Below are positions 23,966 through 33,741 of a stretch of DNA of 64,000 nucleotides, piece by piece; position 1 is the first letter of the stretch; each line of letters opens with the position of its first letter. The notes under the pieces were generated by a model. That model was not told where the DNA came from. It ran no database searches and saw only the letters and a list, made by a program, of their open reading frames with translations. Both the position numbers and the translations under genes were made by a program. This DNA is from Chelydra serpentina (Eukaryota; Chordata; Testudines; Chelydridae): assembly GCA_037349315.1 (NCBI GenBank), contig JBAIAC010000018.1, positions 1,116,001-1,180,000 of the forward strand, read 5' to 3'.

Positions 23966-25720
23966 CCTTCTTGAAAGTATGGAAATTTAATTCAGGTTTC
24001 ACTGCTGCAAGGAAGAAATGTTAACTAGTCTACCAACTGAGCTTCCTTGTTATATTACTTTATGCTTAGTTACTCAGGTGTGATGAATAATTTTCTTTTT
24101 TGCCTCAGCCAGATTAACTCTGTAGCAACATCATCAGCATCTGCTTAGGCAATTGTGCATTTTGAACTGTTTTTAATATGTTCATTTCAACACTAGTTGT
24201 ATCTGGCTTTAGCCTGCAGATACCATCACGTACATACAAGTCACTTGCCTATCCTTCCAATTTTGTTTAAATCTACTGTGTTGTTTTATTATCTTTTTGG
24301 GTGCATATATGTAGCTAATGATTCAGACAGGTGTGTATCTCTAGTAAACATTAAGTAGTATATTGTTGTTTGAATAATCAGATAAAGACCCCAAATGTCG
24401 TTTATGAAATGAAGATAATCAAGTGGAAATCCTAACCCAGTACAGCAATTTAAAGACAGGCGTTGTCTCAATTTCTCATAAATCTTGAGCAGACTGTGTT
24501 ATTACACCAAGCCCATTCTGGACATTTTGGGTCTGATTCAATCTACTATGGCAATAGACACTTCACAAATAAAACAGAAGAAGAGAGAATTCAGCATAAG
24601 ATGCATGGGTTTTCAGAGAAGTTTAGAAGCATCATAAAAATGCATAACTTTACCAGATTGGGGCATACTTTGGTACTTATTAAAATATTCAGTAACTACA
24701 ACAAAAGTAATAACTTCTGCCCTGCTCTCAACACCCCCCACCACCATATTTCCTATACTTGGCTGGTTGGAGTGAATTCTGGAGTGAATTCTTTAAGGGG
24801 CTTTTTCCAACATCAGTCATTTTTCTTCATGGTCCTCCCCTTCTTTGTGGCTCTAGCAACTGCGACTCGATAAATAAAATAGAGTAATTTATATTGACAG
24901 GACAAAATTCTCCCCTCTCTATAGTGCAAATCTCTCTTGCATATTTTATACTTAGTCCTCATGCAGAACTCTACTTAATAATGATGGGAGTTTTGTTTGC
25001 ACAGTGTATAATCCTGTGTTGGAACAAATGTCCCTCTTTGTCATCAGCTGCAGTTGTTTTAGTAGCGATGTTCTGTCCTCTGTTTCCCTAGGTGATTATA
25101 TGCACTGTTAAATAAAAGATCAGTTGGACTTGAAAAGCAGAGGGCAGTGATTGTCATTTCTTGTAGCTTAGTATATTATTGTCAATTCGTCATGTCACTT
25201 GGCACCAAAACACATGGGATTGGATGATGATGATCAAACATTACTTGTCAGAGTCATATGACAAGAAAGCTCTAAATTATTATATCTTGGGTAACAAATT
25301 AGTAATGGACACAGCCTTCCTGATCCTTCAGTTGTACAACCTGATGGTGTTTTAAAGAAGTTTCTTACTAGAAGAAAAACTTGAATTAAATCATGCTTTA
25401 AACTTGCATCCAAATTCTGTTGGCTTATGTTATACAATTTATTTGCTCAATTGTATGTTTGTTTTTTATCATGAAAATCGTGCACACAGCATCTGAAATA
25501 CTTCGGTTCGCTCCTATCTTAAGTCTAGGAAAATACCATGGTAACTCAGATTGTGGGTAAATGTTGATTCTTTCTTGGTGACCACAGCATTTATATATAA
25601 GAATTTTCATCTGTACTTGATTTTTAATTGCTTGATCAGTGTCTCAGTGAGATCTGTGTGTGCTTTACAAATATGATGGCTACTATATTTTACAATTGGA
25701 TAAAGCTATATTAAAGTAGC
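23966..25720. other. No gene seen
   Basis: AT-rich. Includes an exact 12-bp tandem duplication GGAGTGAATTCT at 24769-24792. The 136-aa plus-strand frame at 24463-24873 has no recognisable domain and appears accidental. Confidence 0.4.
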
Positions 25721-26738
25721 TGTGACACGTGACCAGAAAGGGTTAAGCATCCTGCAGGATAATTCAACCCTTAAAAACATATGGGGAGAGAATGTGTTTT
25801 TGTGTATTTACATATATATATTGGTAGAAATCAACAATGTAATGAAACAATCCCTGTCTATGCTGTATTCTGTTAATTCAGAAATCAAAAGAACATCTTA
25901 ACATTTTAATTGAGCTGTAAACATAGGATGTCCCTGTATTCATCTCTCTTTGAAATGTATAGCAAATCATCTGCAAATGGTGGAAAAACAGGCAATTGCC
26001 TTGTGTTAATCTGTATGGATAATTACCAGCTATGCTTAGGAAATGGGTCCACTTCAAAGTTCACATGAGTGCCTATTGTTCAACTAAGGACTCCAATCTG
26101 TCAAAGAAGGCCTGGAATTGTATAAAAGACCTTTGGGTTCCAATCCTTTTTTATCTCAGAGCTGTTTGAGGTTTCATGCAGGGGAAGCCTAAGCCACGAG
26201 GACTGAGATCCCAGTTCTGACTGGACCATCCTGAAATATAAATATTGGACTATAACCTATAGACTATTTCTAAAAGAACTCTTTGCATCTACAAAACTCT
26301 ATCTCTGCTATGAATCTCAAGATTGACTCATGTCTGTATGTATACTGTTCTTTTAACCAATTCTCTCTCCCTTTTAAAATAAATTTTAGCTTAGTTAATA
26401 AGAATTGGCTGTAAGCATGTATTTGGGAAAGGTTAACCTGGGAGGTAATGTGTCTGATCCTTTGGGATTGGTTTCAACATTTTTTTATCTGATGAATAAG
26501 ATTTTCAGAAATTCTCCTCATATTTGACTTGGCTGTCTAGGTATGATGAGGCTAGGTTAGTTTAAGGGAAGTGCATTGTTGACTTCTGAGTAACCAGTGA
26601 GGTATAAGAGAAGCTGCTTTGTGTTGGCTTGGTAAATCTAGTATCCACCAGCTTTGGGGATTGCCTGCCCCATTCTTCGCAATTCACCCTAATTGAATGA
26701 CCTCAGCAGGCTCCCCTGAGTCTCCAGTCACAGTAACA
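25721..26738 (+). mobile_element. Solo LTR, TGTGACACG...CAGTAACA
   Basis: An LTR-like unit of about 1.0 kb starting TGTGACACGTGACC and ending CCAGTCACAGTAACA, with a TATA box (TATAAAAG, 26121-26128) and a polyadenylation signal (AATAAA, 26378-26383) in the correct order. No primer-binding site, gag or pol follows, so it is a solo LTR left by recombination. Flanking bases (GTAGC / TTCTG) do not form a clear TSD. Whether the parent was an endogenous retrovirus or another LTR retrotransposon cannot be decided. Confidence 0.7.
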
Positions 26739-27567
26739 TTCTGTAATTATTCTCTCCGTCAGATATTTCTCCACTGAAACAGGTATAAGAGGGGGCCCTA
26801 ATGCAGTTCAGTCATGGCAGGGAGAAGTTGGTGCCCGGTGGAGCCTGGGATTTCCAGGTGAGGGGACAAGGACATGGACATTGGATCCAAGATTACATAG
26901 ATCCTGTTGTTACAATCCCTTCCTAGGGTCATGGCCACTATTTCTGCCCCGGGGCTGGAGTAGTAGCTGCAGAGCTGGCTTGCAGTTTACCACAGGTTAG
27001 AACATGGATTCCCTCCATTTAATCCCTCTGTAGATGACTGTGTAAATTTCAACCTTTGAGATGGATCCACTTTCAAGTGACCTGTATGATTTTAAAAAAA
27101 TATATTTTTCTCAATCATGGGCAAAATAGGAGTCTCCCTTCTTAAGGTGAAACGTGGTCCATTATTACTGCATGTGACTGAATCATTTCAGTAGGTGAAG
27201 TATCACTTCCATGGAAACCAGTGGGAGTTTTGCTGGTGACTTCAAATATAACAAGGGGTCCAAAACCACCTATTGGAGACTTAGAGCTACAGAAATAGGG
27301 AAACACATTATTTTCTCTTTTGTACCAGATTTGCAAAGGTGTAGCTTCATTGATTTAAATGGTATTGATCATTATTTAAATTAGTGTCCGAGAGGACAGT
27401 TGGAACCAAAATGCTTGTTGTTACTTCTTTGAAGAACCACTTCAAATATAATATGAAACATTTACATTTTATTGGAACAGATGTATTTGCTGTGTTTCTC
27501 ATCTTAATGCCATGATATTTCATTTTTAAAATAAATACAGCTCATTGCACTTTTTATCACACTTAAA
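26739..27567. other. No gene seen
   Basis: AT-rich to average sequence after the LTR. A 'accagtgggagttttgctgg' motif at 27211-27230 resembles the recurrent palindromic repeats. No gene. Confidence 0.4.
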
Positions 27568-27575
27568 TGCTAGTG

Positions 27576-28302
27576 CAGCAGTTCTCAAACTTTAGCAATC
27601 TGAGGATCCCCATTTTGATTTACAAAATTTTGCGGACCCTCAGGCCGGAATTTTATTTTCCACGGGGGTGCTTAACTCCCGCTCGGCCCCAGGCCCTGCC
27701 CCCACCCCACTCCTTCGCTCAAGGCCCCAACCTCTGCCTCACCTCTTCCCACCCCAGCTCCACCTCTGCCCCTCCTCTTCCCCACTTCTTTCCACCCCCT
27801 CCCCTGAGCACGCCCCGTCCCCGCTCCTCTTCTCCATGCCACTAAACAGCTGTTCCGTGCAGGGGTGAAAATAACTTAAGGGACTTACCAGTACGCAAGG
27901 CCTCCAGGGTCCTGAGTAAGGTGGTGGGGGCTCAACCGGAAGGGGCGGGACTTTGGGCGAAAGGGGCAGGTCTGGGTCCCAGAGCTCCTGGCCACTGCCA
28001 CTACCCCAGGGCTCTGGCAGCGATTTAAAGGGCTGGAGCCCTGGCCCCTTTAAATTGCCACTGGAGCCCCAGGGCTCCTGGCCGCCACTGGTACGGTTGA
28101 CTGTGTACCAGCTCATACCAATACGCCGTATCGGACCGTATTGGCTTACTTTCACCTCTGGTTCCACAGCATGCAGGAGGCACTGGGAGGGACGGGGAGG
28201 AGTTGATCAGCAGGGCTGGCAGCCTGGACATGACTCACAGATTCCCTGGAGTACCCTCATGGGACCCCCAGGGGTCCGGGGACCCCAATTTGAGAACCAT
28301 TG
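27576..28302. mobile_element. hAT-type non-autonomous element, host of a nested hAT
   Basis: Ends are CAGCAGTTCTCAAAC on the left and, in reverse complement, CAATGGTTCTCAAAT on the right, the CAGNGGTTCTCAAA type of hAT-Charlie elements. The 8-bp TSD is TGCTAGTG (27568-27575) against TGCTAGCG (28303-28310), one mismatch. The interior is GC-rich with no transposase. It is split by another hAT at 27860-28160, leaving about 418 bp of its own sequence. Reading frames over this interval are composition artefacts. Confidence 0.85.
27860..28160. mobile_element. Nested hAT-type MITE, CAGGGGTGAAA ends
   Basis: A 301-bp element inside another hAT. Left end CAGGGGTGAAAATAA; inverse of right end CAGAGGTGAAAGTAA. 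The flanks GTTCCGTG (27852-27859) and GTTCCACA (28161-28168) agree at 5 of 8 bases, the other three being transitions, consistent with a decayed 8-bp TSD. An internal inverted segment includes TTTAAAGGGGCC-like arms near 28025-28055. No coding capacity. Confidence 0.75.
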
Positions 28303-28573
28303 TGCTAGCGGAATGCCTGTTACAACAAGGGCACATGTGCACATGAAATAACAGCTGGATCAAGTCTAAATTTTATTTCCTCAACTGATTAGCGTCTGGA
28401 CTGAACTCCTCAAAAAAGCCCTAATGTTACTTTTGTATCTGGTGATTACACACCCACATCCAGATAAGAAAAACATTATAGATGGTATGTTCTATGTTTG
28501 CCTAATATATTACGGGCAAATTCTGCCACTATTACTGATAAGTAATTTGTGTCAGATTTAGTTGATTTACTTG

Positions 28574-28646
28574 GTGTTGGTCCTGCTTTGAGCAGGGGAT
28601 TGGATTAGATGACGTCCTGAGGTCTCTTTCAACCCTGATATTCTAA
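28574..28646 (+). repeat. CR1 3' end fragment, plus strand
   Basis: About 70 bases that match the CR1 3' terminus: 'tggtcctgctttgagcaggg', 'gattggattagatgacgtcc', 'ctttcaaccctgatattcta'. A typical severely 5'-truncated LINE copy. Confidence 0.7.
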
Positions 28647-28649
28647 GTA

Positions 28650-29410
28650 CCTTTCTCCATGAATAATCCCATTGGCTTCAATGGAGCTGGCTACAAAGTA
28701 AGGTACAAATCCACATGAGTAAGGGTAGTGGAATCTGGCCCTCTGTGATTCCACTTCTTGTAGTTTTGGGAAAGAGAGGACAAAATTAGGTTGCTTACTG
28801 TTAGATAAAGTACGCAAATACCAAGGAGCAAAATGCCACTGCATCTCATTTGTTTTCAAGTTAGTTAATGTCCTGAGAAAAAAGTCACACTCATGAAGAT
28901 TGAAGACTGCAGTCATCTTTTAAATGCATCATTAAAGACGGAGTCCTCTCTATGGATGACAAAATTTCCATCAGCTTTACATGGAAAGGTGTTTTCCGTT
29001 TGATGTTAATGTCCTTCTGTTGAAGCTAATAAGAATGTAGTACATGTTTGTGGAGGATATATGTTTCAAGCAATTCTCAACATGTACATTGTACATGCCT
29101 GGTAGATATATTCTGAAATTGACTTAGTGCCTGAGGCAAAGCTCATGGAAGTCAAAGGGAGTCTTTCCGTTGATTTCAGTGGGCTTTGGAAGAGGCCCTA
29201 GATTAGATTTGCTGTTTGATTAAAAGTGTTTTAGTTGTATAGTTGGGTGTAGATCTCTTGGAAACTGTGAGAGAATAATGCAGGTAATGTGTCAACCAGT
29301 GGAGCTGAGCTGGCTTAGAGGGGGAAGTAAAGTTGGTCTATACCATTAGTAGATTATTTCCAACACCACCACCACTTCAGAAGCAAGGGAGGAGTGAAGG
29401 AGCCTACTCA
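28650..29410. other. No gene; old palindromic motifs
   Basis: Contains two examples of the recurrent motif: CCCATTGGCTTCAATGGAGC near 28668 and GGAAGTCAAAGGGAGTC plus GTTGATTTCAGTGGGC near 29147-29193. No gene. Confidence 0.4.
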
Positions 29411-29645
29411 GAGTATGTCTACACAGGGATAAAAAATCCTGCAGCTGGCTCGGGTCAGCTGACTTGGGCTTGTGTCACTTGGGCTGCTGGGCTAAACATT
29501 TGCTGTGTAGATGTTTGGCCTTGGGTTGGCACCTGAGCCCGAACATCTACACAGCAATTTTTCAGCCCCGAAGTCGAAGCCTCGCAAGCCTGAGTACGCT
29601 GTCCCAGGCTAGCTGCATATTTTTAATCCCCCCGTAGACATGATA
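29411..29645. mobile_element. MITE with GTATGTCTACACAGGGAT ends
   Basis: A 235-bp non-autonomous element. The left end reads GAGTATGTCTACACAGGGAT followed by AAAAAAT; the inverse of the right end reads CATGTCTACGGGGGGATTAA followed by AAA. TCA occurs on both sides as a possible TSD. The centre has GCTGTGTAGATGTT and its inverse AACATCTACACAGC. It is distantly related at the tips (GTCTACAC) to the Harbinger-type MITEs of this window, but the interior is different. Confidence 0.65.
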
Positions 29646-30774
29646 TCAGAGTCACAGTTCATTCTCTCCTCTGCTTTGGGATACTGCATCTGTGCGTTGC
29701 CCCTTAATCAGAGCAGATTGCAGTGACCTACTTAGACAAATGTAACCTCTTTTGCTCTTTATAGACTATCAGCTGCTTACAGTTTTGCACATGCATTGAT
29801 TATTTCAAATAACTAGTCATTTCTACAAATAATTGAAGATTAAAACTGCTGTAAAATGATTTACTAGTACTTGATTGTGATGTTTGAAATGTGAGCTATG
29901 TTTTTTAATTCTGTTTTGACATGTGAGTCACATGGTATTGTTTATGTTCCCTGACTGAAAGAATATTACTCTTAGGATCATATTTCCAGTGCTCCTACTT
30001 ATATAATGAATTCAAAATTCACTCTCTGTGACAATTCTTTAATATTTATTGATTCTGTCAACATTCCTGCCACTAAATTTGTTTGCCAGAATATTTGCAA
30101 GGAGTGAGCACAAAAGGGCTCCCAAAATAGCCAAAGAGAATTCTGTGTTTTAGTTTAATTTTGTGTGAATGTTTGTGTAAACATTTGAGGTATTCACTCA
30201 ACTCTACCTGAAACATTTTGCTGCTGTGAATGAACCCACTCCATTGAAGTCAATGAGAATGTTTCATTTATTTCAATGAGAACATGATCAAACTCAGTGC
30301 AAGAGAGAAACATAACAGAAAAACAGGCCATTTTCTAAGCTATGTTCCAAAGTGTTTCAGTCGTAAAACCTGCCAGATTCATTTTTCATTTTTAACAACT
30401 CTTTTAGAATTAATGGTTCACTCACATTTTATTTCTCAAACTCTCTTGTTTGATTACATTGTTTTGCAGTATGATATACCAAGTTAATTTCTGCAAAAGT
30501 CTAACCATTACCTGTTTTTATAATATTTTATCACTGTTATGAAACGCAATTAATTTGTGGATGGCTTATTCACCTTCTTCACATCAAAGGTTGTAATACC
30601 GTACTGTTTATCTTTTGAATGCATTCAGTGTGTATCCAAAAATTCAGTTTTCTTAAGAAACCTGTAATAGTATTCAAACACATAATTTTAGCACTGTAAA
30701 AATGTAATGGAATTTCCCGGTGGTCTATATAAAAAATGCTTAAGTGCCAAGTTTAAAAGGGATTTAGGAGCCTA
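29646..30774. other. No gene seen
   Basis: AT-rich. A palindromic motif CCATTGAAGTCAATGAGAA with 'ttatttcaatgagaac' at 30241-30285. No gene. Confidence 0.4.
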
Positions 30775-31190
30775 AGGGTCAGATTTCCAAATGTATGTAG
30801 GTATCTCGAGATGTGAATAGGCACATAGCAGAATTTAGAAAAGCACCTACATGAGTTAGGCACCTATCTCCCTTGACTGACTTGCTTAAGCACTTTTGCA
30901 AATTATATCAGGCACCTACATACCTTCGTAAATCTTTCCTTGACTCTCACTGAAAGTTAGTGTCACTTAGTTCTCCTTAGAGTTAAGGTGTTTAGGTGCC
31001 CACAGAAGCAAACAGGTGCCTAACTCCCATTGATTTCAATAACAGGACTTCAGATCACTCTGGTGCACGCTGACACATCTTAGAGACAAGCCCTAAATCA
31101 CTGCAAATGCACCTATGCACCCAACTCTCATTGATATCAATGGGAGTAAGGCACATAGGCCCTTGAAAATCCCACCATTAGGTAGTTGTG
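30775..31190. repeat. Ancient repeat with repeated AGGCACCTA motifs
   Basis: A decayed block in which 'taggcacctat', 'aggcacctacat', 'aggtgcccac' and 'aggtgcctaact' recur in both orientations, ending with TTGATATCAATGGGAGTAAGG. This looks like one or several old palindromic elements. A similar style of sequence returns at 41640-41790. Confidence 0.45.
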
Positions 31191-31309
31191 AAAATTACCC
31201 CACGTATGGTATATACTTCCAGGTGGAATTCTCAAGAGATACTGTGTCTCCGACTGCACTCCATATCAGCTGAAGTGCTTTGGTTATTGGTTCCTGGAAT
31301 AGAAATCTG

Positions 31310-31328
31310 TAAGGGTATGTCTACACTA
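31310..31328 (+). repeat. Left TSD and terminal inverted repeat of the Harbinger element
   Basis: TAA target-site duplication (31310-31312) followed by GGGTATGTCTACACTA (31313-31328). The mirror end is at 36729-36747. Confidence 0.85.
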
Positions 31329-31690
31329 CGAGACTAGTTCGATTGTTGTTAAACCGAACTTGTGAAACCGATATTGCAAGGTCGATCGTGCGAATCCACA
31401 TCAAGGACCTTAATTCAAATTTGTGAGTCCACAGTAAGGGGGCAAGCGTCGACATTGCAAGCGGTGCACTGTGGGTAGCTATCCCACAGTTCCCGCAGTC
31501 CCCGCTGCCCACTGGAATTCTGGGTGTAGCCCCCAGTGCCTTGTGGGGCCGAAAATGTGTCAAGGGTGGTTATACGGAAATGTCGTCACTCGACCCACAC
31601 TCCCGCCGTCCCTACGTGAAAGCGCCGGCGGGCAATGAATTCGCGCCCTTTTCCGGTGATTGACAGCTCGGACACCACAGGACAGCGAGC

Positions 31691-32973
31691 ATGGAGCCCT
31701 CTGCGATTATCGCTGCTGTTCTGTCCGTTGTCAACACCTCACGCCTTATCGTGCAACTTTTCAAGAATCAGATGCAGAGAAATCGGGCGAGGAGGCAACG
31801 GAAGCTCCAGGAGTACATGAACTCTGAGAGGGGCATAGACCTCTCGCAAAGCACGGGACCCCGGACCGTAGAAATCATGGTGGCAATGGGGCACGTTGAT
31901 CCTGTGGAACGGCGATTCTGGGCAAGGGAAACAAGCACTGACTGGTGGGACCGCATAGTGCTGCAGGTCTGGGATGAATCCCAGTGGCTGCGAAACTTTC
32001 GGATGTGTAAGGGCACTTTCCTGGAACTTTGTGAGTTGCTGTCCCCTGCCCTGAAGCGCCAGGACACCCGGATGCGAGCAGCCCTGACTATCCAGAAGCG
32101 AGTGGCCATAGCCCTGTGGAAGCTTGCAACTCCTGACAGCTACCGGTCAGTCGCGAACCAATTTGGAGTGGGCAAGTCTACCGTGGGGGTTGCTGTGATG
32201 CAGGTAGCCCATGCAATCGTTGACCTGCTGCTCTCAAAGGTAGTGACCCTTGGAGACGTGCAGGTGATCATAGATGGATTTTCCGCTATGGGATTCCCAA
32301 ACTGCGGCAGGGCTATTGATGGGACACACATCCCTATCCTGGGACCGGAGCACCAGGGCAGCCAGTACATTAACCGAAAGGGCTATTTTTCTATGGTGCT
32401 GCAAGCACTAGTGGACCACAACGGACGTTTTACCAACATCAATGTTGGATGGCCAGGCAAGGTTCATGATGCTCGTGTTTTCAAAAACTCTGGTCTGTTT
32501 AGACGGCTGCAACAGGGTGTTTATTTCCCGGACCGCAAAATAACTGTTGGGGATGTGGAGATGCCTACAGTGATCCTCGGGGACCCTGCCTACCCGCTAA
32601 TGCCATGGCTCATGAAGCCATACACGGGAGCCCTGGACACTGAAAAGGATCTCTTCAACTACCGGCTGAGCAAGTGCAGAATGGTGGTGGAGTGTGCCTT
32701 TGACCGTCTGAAGGGTCGTTGGAGAAGCTTACTTACTCGCTCCGATCTCAGCCAAAAAAAATCCCCATTGTGATTGCAGCGTGCTGTGTGCTCCACAATC
32801 TCTGTGAGAGCAAGGGGGAGACGTTTATGGTGGGGTGGGAGGTTGAGGCAAATCGCCTGGCAGCAGGTTACGCTCAGCCGGACACCAGGGCGATTAGAAG
32901 ATCACAGCGGGACGCGCTGCGCATTCGGGAAGCTTTGAAAGCTAGCTTCCAGAGCGAGTGGGGTAACCAGTGA
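31691..32973 (+). pseudogene. Harbinger transposase (HARBI1-like DDE nuclease), one frameshift
   Basis: The nuclease cuts the element at its ends and inserts it at TWA sites. The first frame, from ATG 31691, gives 360 aa. Around residues 150-170 SYRSVANQFGVGKSTVG forms a helix-turn-helix. The catalytic triad is visible: D210 in GRAIDGTHIPI, D260 in PGKVHDARVF and E334 in MVVECAFDRLKGRW; the conserved ILGDPAYPL block lies between. The frame ends early (KKSPL) at a run of eight A at 32754-32761. The next frame continues with KKIPIVIAACCVLHNLCE and closes at 32973, so a one-base loss (or two-base gain) in the A-run split a protein of about 427 aa. An AATAAA follows at 33093-33098. Otherwise no stop is present. 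The start is the first ATG of the long frame and is not independently confirmed. Confidence 0.93.
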
Positions 32974-33092
32974 CTATTATGCTTGTTTAAACACATGCTG
33001 AACCTGCCCCCATTTCTGTACCCAGTTTCCGTTGCCTATCCTCTCCCATTAACAACCCCCTTCCCCCCCTTCATTCAACGCTTTAAAAGTAC

Positions 33093-33098
33093 AATAAA
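33093..33098 (+). promoter_or_regulatory. Polyadenylation signal of the transposase gene
   Basis: AATAAA 120 bases after the transposase stop, in TACAATAAAAGG. Position and strand fit the 3' end of the transposase mRNA. Confidence 0.6.
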
Positions 33099-33657
33099 AG
33101 GAAACATTGTTTATTTGAACCGTCTCCATTACTGGTTTCTCGGTTAAGGTTTTAACCTGGGACGCATACCGCGGTTGGGGAGCTGGTGGTGTGTTGGAAA
33201 GTACGCTTCCAAGCTTGGGGAATGACATGCTCCTGCTTCCAGAGCAGTCCGAAGTACTGGACTGCTTGTTTCAAGGGAGCCATCAACCCCTCCTATTCGC
33301 AACTGTGTGTGGTGGGGCCTCTTTGACTTTTACTCCGTGAATTGCGGCCACGGATCCCCTGCTGCATGGATCTGTCATGCACGCTATCGCCGGCAGCTAA
33401 AGATCAGCAGCCGCCACCAGAAAGTGAACCCCCCCCCCACCCCCCGTAGAGAACATGAAAACCCCAACCCAGAATGACAAGTGTGCCTAGTGCATGCAAT
33501 TTTTACTGTGACTTTCTGTTGATCCTTTCCCCATGTCTGTACCCTGGGTCAGGCGCCAGTCGTCTCCAATTACAAACCCCCTTACCCACTAACCCAAAAA
33601 CCAAACGGTCCTGTGAAAGAAAGTCATGGAAACAGCACTGAACAAAAAAAAACAATT

Positions 33658-33663
33658 TTTATT
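33658..33663 (-). promoter_or_regulatory. Polyadenylation signal of the Myb-like gene
   Basis: On the minus strand AATAAA (in CTCAATAAAAATTG) lies about 80 bases past the stop of the Myb-like exon 2, which supports that exon being terminal. Confidence 0.6.
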
Positions 33664-33741
33664 GAGGTGAGCATTGCTTTAACATGAAACCTGGGCAAGG
33701 AAGTGTTGATGGGTGCGGCTGGAGGGAGGGAAAGGAGCAAT

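Noticed and set aside
24463..24873. 136-aa plus-strand open frame
   Set aside because: No domain, no family resemblance, no splice context; length is compatible with chance in AT-rich DNA.
26739..27000. Internal provirus region after the LTR at 25721
   Set aside because: No primer-binding site next to the LTR end and no gag or pol frames; only a solo LTR is supported.
27953..28351. 132-aa plus-strand frame and 142-aa minus-strand frame
   Set aside because: They cross the nested hAT pair and depend on its GC-rich interior; no family resemblance.
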